Below are positions 23,689-29,929 of a stretch of DNA of 29,929 nucleotides, piece after piece. The stretch lies in NCBI GenBank assembly GCA_030042915.1, contig JASHYS010000428.1:1-29929 (forward strand), read 5' to 3'. Numbering within the stretch: the stretch's first letter is position 1; the number at the start of each line of letters is the position of its first letter. The position numbers and the translations under genes were made by a program. The stretch comes from Acidobacteriaceae bacterium. GTDB lineage: Bacteria; Acidobacteriota; Terriglobia; Terriglobales; Acidobacteriaceae. The notes below the pieces were generated by a model that was given only the letters and a program-made list of their open reading frames with translations, was not told the DNA's origin and did not search any database.

Positions 23689-24159
23689 ATGTTCGAGACG
23701 AATGGGTCAAATCCAGAAAAGGTTGTGATCCAGTTCGGCAGCCATTTGGTCAAGGGTTATTTGGAGTCTCCGGTTCGGAACACCATCGAAGAACTGCTAA
23801 GCAACGCTCCTTCCGGATCCCCTGAGACCTTCAGGATTCGCCGTCTCGATACCGATTCCGTCGAAGATGTGCCTGTCAGGGACGTCAAAGCCGTTTTCTA
23901 TGTCAATAGCTTTGAAGGCAGTTCCGAGCACAAAAGCCTGAATTTTTATACGCGCGCCCCAACCGTCCACGGCATCTGGATGCGCCTCCAATTCCTCGAT
24001 GGCGAAGTCATGGAGGGGATCGTATTCAACTCCCTTCGTTATCTTGTTGACCCCGGGTTCTTCCTCTTGCCCACTGACCCTGGCAGCAACAACAAGCTCG
24101 TGTACGTGGTCAAAAGCTGGCTCGCTGACCATCGTGTACTTGGCTTGCGCAAAATTTAG
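23689..24159 (+). CDS. Unrecognised 156-residue cytoplasmic protein
   Basis: I do not recognise a named function. The protein has no signal peptide and no membrane segment. It looks like a compact beta-rich fold: KVVIQFGSHLVKGYLESP near the start, FRIRRLDTDSVEDVPVRDVKAVFYVNSFEG in the middle, then MRLQFLDGEVMEGIVFNSLRYLVDPGFFLLPTDPGSNNKLVYVV. The two strand-turn-strand units (IQFGSHLVKGYL and LQFLDGEVMEGIV) look like an internal repeat of an Sm- or PilZ-like small barrel. Similar proteins seem common in Acidobacteria, but I cannot name the family with certainty. Its last codons overlap the PilZ gene stop from the other strand. An upstream sigma-70 promoter candidate and GGAG at 23669-23672 support expression. 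Confidence 0.75.
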   Translation: MFETNGSNPEKVVIQFGSHLVKGYLESPVRNTIEELLSNAPSGSPETFRIRRLDTDSVEDVPVRDVKAVFYVNSFEGSSEHKSLNFYTRAPTVHGIWMRLQFLDGEVMEGIVFNSLRYLVDPGFFLLPTDPGSNNKLVYVVKSWLADHRVLGLRKI

Positions 24160-24500
24160 GTGTTGGGTGTTGCTTCTCTCAGGATCGAGTACTGCAGGAT
24201 TTCCGCGGCGATTCCCGGCGCGCCGCTCGTCGCTTCGTCTTTGCGTACGAGCCGGCCTTGACATCGTATCGAGCACCAGTTGGAGATCGTGACCTCGGGG
24301 GGCAACTCCAGAAGGAATTCGAAGTTCCCCGGGATCAGTTCGCTTTCCGCCGGGCTCACGTAGAAATAAACTCCCCGCTCGCTGACATTCCGGGTATAGG
24401 CCGGCAGTGCCAGGTCTCCGATGAACACGGTGACTGGCGCTTTTACGGGAAAACGCGGACTTTTTCTTCGCTCGTCTTGTCCTGTCAAGTCTTCAGCCAT
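24156..24500 (-). CDS. PilZ domain protein (c-di-GMP receptor)
   Basis: This is a 114-residue single-domain protein. It carries both PilZ signatures: the RxxxR motif in DERRKSPRFPVKAPV (about residues 9-23) and NVSERG (D/NxSxxG, about 38-43). The usual strands follow, up to GIAAEILQYS near the C-terminus. PilZ proteins bind cyclic di-GMP and often switch EPS synthesis or export, so its place beside an EPS cluster makes sense; the partner is unknown. The frame is open to a GTG at 24596, but the ATG at 24500 gives the normal PilZ length and has GGTGAG upstream. A -24/-12 candidate and the shared palindrome stand upstream. Its stop codon overlaps that of the convergent neighbour. Confidence 0.88.
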   Translation of the reverse strand: MAEDLTGQDERRKSPRFPVKAPVTVFIGDLALPAYTRNVSERGVYFYVSPAESELIPGNFEFLLELPPEVTISNWCSIRCQGRLVRKDEATSGAPGIAAEILQYSILREATPNT

Positions 24501-24617
24501 GCAGTCAATCTCACCATGCCATTGCTGGGCGGCGTCGGCGATCCAAGGGTGCGCTCTTGAACCGGAAATTTCTAGCGGACTTCGGAGGAACGACACAGGT
24601 GTACCGAGTCACACTGC

Positions 24618-24633
24618 TGCAATCTTAAGGCCG
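24618..24633 (-). promoter_or_regulatory. Candidate sigma-54 (-24/-12) promoter of the PilZ gene
   Basis: On the minus strand this reads CGGCCTT-AAGA-TTGCA, with GG and GC 10 nt apart and a perfect TTGCA -12 box. The -24 box keeps GGC but has C instead of the first T. The start point would be near 24607, about 107 nt before the chosen ATG. The shared palindrome lies exactly 50 bp upstream. Confidence 0.5.
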
Positions 24634-24683
24634 AAAGATTCTCAAGAAAACAGCAGATTTCGGGGTGACTTCAGTTTGCTAAC

Positions 24684-24699
24684 ATGCAAGTCTTTGCAT
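24684..24699. promoter_or_regulatory. Palindromic activator-site candidate upstream of the PilZ gene
   Basis: ATGCAAGTCTTTGCAT has 6-bp arms ATGCAA/TTGCAT around GTCT. It matches 14 of 16 bases of the site at 10388-10403 and lies at the same 50-bp distance from its -24 element. I found no third full copy in the window. Confidence 0.6.
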
Positions 24700-25006
24700 A
24701 AGCGCGGGTTCAAAAATGTTCGCATCCATGATGCGCAGTCAGGGCCAGAGATCGTGTGTAGCGTGCACTTTGCAGCACGCGGCCAAGGAAAAAAATCTCC
24801 TCGCGAGCGTTGCAAGCTTCTGCGAGCGAGTGCGAATTTGTACCTACTTTTCCACTGGCGTCCTGAAACTTAAACGCTTGATTTCATCGCAAAAGATCTT
24901 TGTGAGCGGGCGCATTTTAAAGGCAGGAGTGATGAGGAATGCGCTGCCAAGGCGCGCCTCTTTGCTGAACCCGCGGAAAACCCTCCTGGCAGCTCGCTGA
25001 CGCCTC
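24700..25006. other. Intergenic region with no supported gene
   Basis: This covers 307 bp between the PilZ control region and the end of the glycosyltransferase gene. It holds scattered short motifs: AAGGAAAAAAATCTCC at 24785-24800, and TTTTCCACT near 24850, which recalls the site upstream of the EPS operon. I see no terminator with a T run and no credible reading frame; one 94-codon plus-strand frame is open but lacks any domain. Confidence 0.35.
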
Positions 25007-26125
25007 TCAAGCCGGGTGCGACGGCGCGTTGCCTTGAGGATGCATGCGGGCTCTGCGTGAAGACTTCTCGTAGAGATTCATGTAGGCCTCAACCATGGCC
25101 TTCAGCGTGAAGTGCGCCGCAAAAGCCCTTTCGCCATTCTTCGAGAATTGAGCCCGCGCGCTATCGCTTTCCACCATTCGCACGATCGCGGCTGTCATCT
25201 CCGCACGATCAGTCGCAGAGACGGTGAGTCCTGCCTCGGCTATTCGCACCACTTCTGCCATTCCGCCCACGTCGGTCACGATCGCGGGTACCCCCAGCGA
25301 GAGGGCCTGGAGGAGCGATACCGGCAGTCCCTCTGACTTTGAGGACATGATGAACGCGTCGGCAGCGGAGAAGAACGGTGCCACGTCGATTTGCTGTCCC
25401 CAGAACTTCACCTGTTCGAAGATCCCCAGTTCTTTGGCCAGCGCCTCAAGCTTGGGGCGCTCGCTGCCATCGCCGACCATCCAAAGACGGAGGCTTGGAA
25501 TCGCGGAAAGAGCGGCGTGAAAGGCATTCAGCAAGTGACCGTGGTTCTTCACAGGTTCAAGGCGTCCCACATAAAGCAGCGTGAATCCTGCCTTTAGCGG
25601 CCAATTCTCTCTTGCTACTCGCGGCAGTTGAACTGCGCCGTTGTAAACGCGCACGATCTTGCGCTTGGGAAGATTGCGCATGCTTTTCAGATTGTTCACC
25701 GTCGCATCGCAAATGCCCACAATCCAGTCGCAGAATCTGGCTGCAACGGCATACTTCAACTCAGCCATGCGGTCATGCGGAGGTGCCACCAGGCTGTGCC
25801 GGGTTGAAATGATGCTTGGGACTCCTGCCAACCTGGCCGCCATGGCCGCATAGATAGTCGGAGTCGGGTTGTGGATGTGAACGATATCCGGACGGGATTC
25901 TTTGAAGACGCGGAAGAAATTGCGCGTGGCGTCGGGCAGGTGCCGGCCCACGTCGGGCTGCACCGCGAAGCCCTCTTTCCGCATCCGCTCTCCGAGCGGT
26001 CCAAGGACTGAAACCGCATAGACACTGGGATTGTGCCCCAGTTCACGCTGTAAGCGGCACATCTGCCACACAAGCATTTCAGCGCCGCCCATTTCCATGC
26101 TGTCTACTACGTGCGCAATCCTCAT
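25007..26125 (-). CDS. Family 4 glycosyltransferase
   Basis: This is a GT-B fold glycosyltransferase of 372 residues, probably at the inner membrane face, adding a sugar to the EPS repeat unit. It starts MRIAHVVDSMEMGGAEMLVWQMCRLQRELGH, the common GT4 opening with the GGAE loop. It then has RPDIVHIHNPTPTIYAAMAARLAG and STRHSLVAPP. The C-terminal domain has LLYVGRLEPVKNHGHLLNAF, LWMVGDGSERPKLEALAKELG and the donor site SSKSEGLPVSLLQALSLGVPAIVTDVGGMAEVV with the E-x7-E-like pair (second Glu replaced by Gln). I chose the ATG at 26125 because AAGGA lies 8 nt before it; a TTG five codons upstream has no such site. It follows the O-antigen ligase-like gene by 88 bp and may share its transcript. Confidence 0.88.
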   Translation of the reverse strand: MRIAHVVDSMEMGGAEMLVWQMCRLQRELGHNPSVYAVSVLGPLGERMRKEGFAVQPDVGRHLPDATRNFFRVFKESRPDIVHIHNPTPTIYAAMAARLAGVPSIISTRHSLVAPPHDRMAELKYAVAARFCDWIVGICDATVNNLKSMRNLPKRKIVRVYNGAVQLPRVARENWPLKAGFTLLYVGRLEPVKNHGHLLNAFHAALSAIPSLRLWMVGDGSERPKLEALAKELGIFEQVKFWGQQIDVAPFFSAADAFIMSSKSEGLPVSLLQALSLGVPAIVTDVGGMAEVVRIAEAGLTVSATDRAEMTAAIVRMVESDSARAQFSKNGERAFAAHFTLKAMVEAYMNLYEKSSRRARMHPQGNAPSHPA

Positions 26126-26213
26126 TCCGTTTTCCTTCAAGCTCCGGAAGCGCGGGCGCTGGCTTGCATCAAAGGTCTTGTGCGTGATCCTGGAACCGGC
26201 TCAGCTCAGGTGT

Positions 26214-27608
26214 TCAGTGAGCCATGTTCACCGTTCGCAACCCGACGTATAGGATGATCATCAACGACGCTGCCATGATCGCGGAGTACATAGCCGCGCG
26301 GGCCAACCGCATGCGCGGCGCAATCATTTTGCGATCAAGGGCCAGACCGTAGACGACTTCGGTCATGCCGCCCAAAACGAAAAGCGTCATCACAAACGCC
26401 CGAGACAGAAATATTCCCGCCGCAAGAAAACCTGCAAGTGACAAGACCATCATGCGCCCCAGATGATTGATGCCGATTTTATCGATGGCCTCGCTTTTCT
26501 TCGCCCGCCCGTGAACGGGCTCAGCTTCAACGGCCGTCGTTTCGCCTTCACTCACCTTTCCGGGCGAGGCCACAGCAATTGCATCTCTGAGCGTGGGAAA
26601 CAGGAAGAGGCACCAGAAGAAAAGCCCGAACAATCCCAGTTCTGCCGCGCATACGGCAACCGAGTTGTGCGCGGTGAGCCCAAGATAATCTGGCAGATTT
26701 CCAAAACCAACTCCAAACACCAGATGAGTCTTAAGAAGCTGCAGGCTCGCGCCCCAAAGAGCGGTTCGGTCAGAGCCGGCGCTGATTGAAATGTCGCGCC
26801 CGCCCGCAAACTGCAGTTCCATGGTGGCGGCGAAAATCGCACAGGCCAGCAACACCGCAGGTATGGTGCCGATACGGCGCCGTGCCAACAAGAGCGCCAC
26901 CACGGCGAGCGCGATCAACGCGCCTCGCGAATGGGTCAGGTAGATTCCCAGCAGAAGCAAACATATCGGCACGATAACGAAAGCCAGATTCCAGAACTTC
27001 TTCTTTGGCCGCCAATAGATGAGCAGCAGTGGAATCACGCAGGCCAGCAACTGGCCAAAGTCATTGGGGTCGCTAATCAATCCCAGCCCTCTCACACGGT
27101 AGAACCACTGGCCCGTCTCGTTTTCCATGGGATAAAGGTAAGGGTGATCAGCATTCCACAAGTCATAGTCAACGCTTCCCGATTGCGGTGATATGGGCGG
27201 ACCTTCCGGGATTCCACGGCGCAGATCCATGGCTCCGTTCACCATGACAAACAAACAGACCAGGACCAGCATGCCTACCAGAACCTGGAGCTTTCGCTTC
27301 GAATTGCAGTGCAGGCACACAAGGAAATAGCCGAAGGCGTTGGGGATGAATAAAAGAAGCGACGGAATACCCCCGCCAATCCAACCCGCTCCAACTGCGA
27401 TTGACATCAACACCGCAATAGCTAACCCAATCAAGGCCAGCGACTGTGGCGTTTTCAGGGGAATGGAACCCTTGAGCTGAAACAGGGAAACGAGCGCGAT
27501 GAGCATCGCAAGAATCAGCTCGATGCGGTAAGCTGCCAGCGGTCCAAACAGGACTGTGGGCGTCAGGTAGTTCGTGACGAAATAAAGTACGCTGAGGACA
27601 AAGCCCAT
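26214..27608 (-). CDS. O-antigen ligase/Wzy-like membrane protein
   Basis: This is a polytopic inner-membrane protein of 464 residues with about ten or more hydrophobic segments. The central LTHSRGALIALAVVALLLARR stretch and the later AHNSVAVCAAELGLFGLFFW motif are typical of the Wzy_C/WaaL superfamily, whose members polymerise repeat units or ligate glycan chains. A large periplasmic loop (about residues 120-190; ISPQSGSVDYDLWNADHPY and on) precedes them. A charged, probably cytoplasmic loop (KVSEGETTAVEAEPVHGRAKKSEAIDK) interrupts the C-terminal part. In this locus it is the best candidate for the EPS polymerase, since no other Wzy is in view; a ligase role on protein or lipid is also possible. 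The start has no strong ribosome-binding site. Confidence 0.82.
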   Translation of the reverse strand: MGFVLSVLYFVTNYLTPTVLFGPLAAYRIELILAMLIALVSLFQLKGSIPLKTPQSLALIGLAIAVLMSIAVGAGWIGGGIPSLLLFIPNAFGYFLVCLHCNSKRKLQVLVGMLVLVCLFVMVNGAMDLRRGIPEGPPISPQSGSVDYDLWNADHPYLYPMENETGQWFYRVRGLGLISDPNDFGQLLACVIPLLLIYWRPKKKFWNLAFVIVPICLLLLGIYLTHSRGALIALAVVALLLARRRIGTIPAVLLACAIFAATMELQFAGGRDISISAGSDRTALWGASLQLLKTHLVFGVGFGNLPDYLGLTAHNSVAVCAAELGLFGLFFWCLFLFPTLRDAIAVASPGKVSEGETTAVEAEPVHGRAKKSEAIDKIGINHLGRMMVLSLAGFLAAGIFLSRAFVMTLFVLGGMTEVVYGLALDRKMIAPRMRLARAAMYSAIMAASLMIILYVGLRTVNMAH

Positions 27609-27682
27609 TTTGGAATTGTTTGGTGAGGGGCAGCCATAATCAGCATAAACTATCTGACTGAACCGGAGCCTGTTTCTAGTGG

Positions 27683-29929
27683 CTAGTGGAAGTCGCGGGA
27701 ACGGATGGGAGCGGCTGTGATTTCGAGCGGCGCCACACGCTTGGCCTTCACGTGAATGACGCCGCCCTGATTTTGCACCAGACCAGCCACCAGCAGAAAT
27801 CGGCTGCGTGTGATCACCATTCGTTCGCGCTCAAATAGATCGGGTGTGACGATGACGTTGGCAATGCCGGTTTCATCTTCGAGCGACAGGAAGACAAACC
27901 CCTTGGCTGTACCCGGGCGTTGGCGTGCCACCACGCAGCCGGCGGTGTGGACGAAATGCTGATTGCCGCAGCGCTGAAGATCGTCAGCCGAGAGAATTCC
28001 TTCGCTGCGCAGCGCCGCGCGATGGTAGGCCATGGGATGCGGGCCGGTGGTCAAACCGGTTCCAGCGAAGTCGGCCGCCAGGCGCTCGTCGCTGGTCATC
28101 TTTTTCAGCGGCATCGCGGCGCGTGACTCGCTGGGCGTGGCTTGCCATCCGCGCAGCAGCGGACCCACGGGACGGCCCGCACGCTCCACCTGCCACAGCG
28201 CATCGCGGCGATGCTCCACCTGGCCCAGCGCATTCAGCGCTCCGATGTGGGCCAGCGTGACCAGTTCTTTGCGGTTCAGTTGGGGAACGCGCTGAGTAAG
28301 ATCGTCAACCGACAGGAATGCGCACGTGGCACGCGTTGACAGCAACGCTTCCGCCGAAGACTGGCGCAGTCCCTTCGCATAATTCATCCCTACGCGCAGC
28401 GAGAACGAACCGTCCGGCTCGGGCTCAACGGTGCAGGGCCACTCTGACCGCTGCACGTCGATGGGGCGCACGCGCAGCCCATGCCGCTGCGCATCCTTGA
28501 TGAGCACAGCCGGAGAGTAGAAGCCCATAGGCTGATTGTTGAGCAGGCCGCAGGTGAAGGCAGCCAGATAGTGGACCTTCAGATAAGCCGATGCGTAGGC
28601 GATGAGTGCGAAGCTGGCCGCATGGCTCTCAGGAAAACCGTACATGGCAAACGAAGAGATGGCCAGCACGATATTGTCCTGCGCTTCAGGGCCAATCCCA
28701 TTGCGCGTCATCCCCGAGCGCAGACGTCCTTCCAGGTCCTTCATCCGCTGCATCGAGCGGCGCATGCCTACAGCGCGGCGCAACTCTTCAGCTTCCGCGC
28801 CGCTAAAGCTGGCGACGGTCATGGCCATGCGCAGCAACTGTTCCTGGAAAAGCGGCACGCCCAGTGTGCGTTCCAGCACCGGCTCGAGCGAAGGATGTGG
28901 ATACGTGATCGCCTCCTTGCCCTGGCGGCGGCGCATGTAGGGATGCATCATCTTGCCCACAATGGGGCCGGGACGGATAATGGCCACCTGCACCACAAGA
29001 TCGTAAAAACGCACGGGCGCGTTGTGCGGAATGGAGGCCATCTGCGCGCGGCTCTCCACTTGAAACATGCCCACCGTGTCGGCTTTGCGCAGCGTTTCGT
29101 AGACCAGAGGATCCTCAGGCAGCGCTGCCAGGTCCACTTGCTTCCCATAGCGCTGCGGGATCATCTCGATCGTATCCTTGAGCACGGCCATCATGCCCAG
29201 GCCCAGCAAGTCGACCTTGATGAGACCCAGATCGGCGCAATCTTCCTTGTCCCACTGCACCACGGTGCGGCCCGGCATCGACGCACGCTCGATGGGCACC
29301 ACGCGATTAAGCATGCCTGCGCAGATCACCATGCCGCCCGAATGCTGGCCCAGATGACGCGGCAGATCCCTCAAACGCAGGCACAAGTCGAGATAGCGCG
29401 CGATGCGCGGATGGCGCTGATCGAACCCTGCCTGCGCAAAATGCTCCTCCATGGTGTCGTTCGGCCCGCGCCACTCCCAATGGCCCATCAAGCTCGAGAG
29501 CCGCGTGATCTGATCCTCCTCAAAGCCCAGCGCCTTGCCTACCTCGCGCGCCGCCGACCGCCCGCGATAAGTGATTACGTTGGCCGTCATGGCTGCGCCC
29601 AGTGCTCCGTAACGCTCGTAAAGGTACTGGATCACCTGTTCGCGCTGATCGCCGGAAGCCAGGTCGAGGTCAATGTCGGGCCACTCACCGCGATTCTCGC
29701 TCAGAAATCTTTCAAAGAGCAGTTCCATGCCAACGGGATCCACGGCAGTAATCTCAAGCGCATAGCAAACGGCAGAGTTGGCCGCTGATCCGCGCCCCTG
29801 CACCAGAAAACCGTGGCTCTGGCAGTAGCGGATCACATCCCACACGATAAGGAAGTAGCCGGCAAACCCGAGTTTCGCGATCAGCGCCATTTCGTGTGCC
29901 ACTTGCTTTCGCGCCTTATCCAACAGATG
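27683..29929 (-). CDS. dnaE2: Error-prone DNA polymerase DnaE2 (C-terminal 748 residues, cut by the right edge)
   Basis: This is a translesion-type DNA polymerase III alpha subunit, usually induced by DNA damage and acting with ImuA/ImuB. The frame is open to the last base of the window; about 300 N-terminal residues (the PHP domain) lie outside. Catalytic acidic residues are visible in ENRGEWPDIDLDLASGDQRE and in IKVDLLGLGMM. LVQGRGSAANSAVCYAL, HLGQHSGGMVI, IRPGPIVGKMMHPYMRRR and GFPESHAASFALIAYASAYLK are typical of DnaE2. The OB-fold near the C-terminus (FVFLSLEDETGIANVIV) and the closing SRDFH also point to DnaE2 rather than DnaE1. It is unlikely to belong to the EPS system. It ends 75 bp before the O-antigen ligase-like gene, on the same strand. 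Confidence 0.95.
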   Translation of the reverse strand, partial: HLLDKARKQVAHEMALIAKLGFAGYFLIVWDVIRYCQSHGFLVQGRGSAANSAVCYALEITAVDPVGMELLFERFLSENRGEWPDIDLDLASGDQREQVIQYLYERYGALGAAMTANVITYRGRSAAREVGKALGFEEDQITRLSSLMGHWEWRGPNDTMEEHFAQAGFDQRHPRIARYLDLCLRLRDLPRHLGQHSGGMVICAGMLNRVVPIERASMPGRTVVQWDKEDCADLGLIKVDLLGLGMMAVLKDTIEMIPQRYGKQVDLAALPEDPLVYETLRKADTVGMFQVESRAQMASIPHNAPVRFYDLVVQVAIIRPGPIVGKMMHPYMRRRQGKEAITYPHPSLEPVLERTLGVPLFQEQLLRMAMTVASFSGAEAEELRRAVGMRRSMQRMKDLEGRLRSGMTRNGIGPEAQDNIVLAISSFAMYGFPESHAASFALIAYASAYLKVHYLAAFTCGLLNNQPMGFYSPAVLIKDAQRHGLRVRPIDVQRSEWPCTVEPEPDGSFSLRVGMNYAKGLRQSSAEALLSTRATCAFLSVDDLTQRVPQLNRKELVTLAHIGALNALGQVEHRRDALWQVERAGRPVGPLLRGWQATPSESRAAMPLKKMTSDERLAADFAGTGLTTGPHPMAYHRAALRSEGILSADDLQRCGNQHFVHTAGCVVARQRPGTAKGFVFLSLEDETGIANVIVTPDLFERERMVITRSRFLLVAGLVQNQGGVIHVKAKRVAPLEITAAPIRSRDFH

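Noticed and set aside
28481..29788. 435-codon plus-strand frame opposite dnaE2
   Set aside because: It is a shadow of the dnaE2 reading frame: His/Arg/Ala-rich, without domains, and fully overlapped by a clear polymerase gene.

Overview
This window is an exopolysaccharide (EPS) locus from a Gram-negative bacterium, most likely a soil Acidobacteriota (Terriglobia-like). That placement is inferred from the moderately high G+C content, the outer-membrane export genes, the PEP-CTERM/XrtA-type EPS gene set and a DnaE2 polymerase. There is no rRNA or other marker gene to fix it. I see no tRNA, rRNA, CRISPR array, insertion sequence or phage gene.

Layout. Positions 8156 to 1 (minus strand) form a tight eight-gene operon. 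Its order is a degenerate sigma-54 activator-like protein, a Wza-type export protein, an outer-membrane beta-barrel, a Wzz/GumC chain-length protein, an ExeA-like ATPase, a tyrosine autokinase, a polyprenyl-phosphate sugar transferase and a family 2 glycosyltransferase cut by the left edge. Several genes are coupled by ATGA overlaps. On the plus strand follow a Wzx-like flippase (8623-10188), a small PEP-CTERM protein with its own promoter and terminator (10728-11192), a deacetylase-like protein and a UDP-GlcNAc 2-epimerase. Next come a convergent WbpA-type UDP-GlcNAc dehydrogenase, two family 4 glycosyltransferases, and a minus-strand epimerase plus Gfo/Idh oxidoreductase pair. From 20.4 to 23.3 kb two intact sigma-54 activators diverge; one has a receiver domain. 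After that come an unrecognised 156-residue protein, a PilZ protein, another glycosyltransferase, an O-antigen ligase/polymerase-like membrane protein and the C-terminal three quarters of DnaE2, which is probably outside the EPS system.

How it fits together. The sugar-nucleotide enzymes supply precursors. The sugar transferase and glycosyltransferases build the repeat unit on undecaprenyl phosphate, the flippase and the Wzy-like protein move and polymerise it, and Wzz, the kinase, Wza and the barrel control length and export. The PEP-CTERM protein would be a cell-envelope or matrix partner processed by an exosortase that is not in this window.

The most unusual content is regulatory. Four sites match the -24/-12 sigma-54 promoter pattern: in front of the EPS operon, the stand-alone activator gene, the PEP-CTERM gene and the PilZ gene. 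The PEP-CTERM and PilZ genes also carry the same palindrome, ATGCAAG(N2)TTTGCAT, exactly 50 bp upstream of the -24 element. A second motif, AGGGAAAAAnTTTnC, occurs twice upstream of the EPS operon and twice, as an inverted repeat, between the two intact activator genes. With three Fis-type activators whose recognition helices are nearly identical, one of them lacking the GAFTGA loop and the key ATPase residues, this looks like a dedicated sigma-54 regulon for matrix production. All promoter and operator calls were made by eye.
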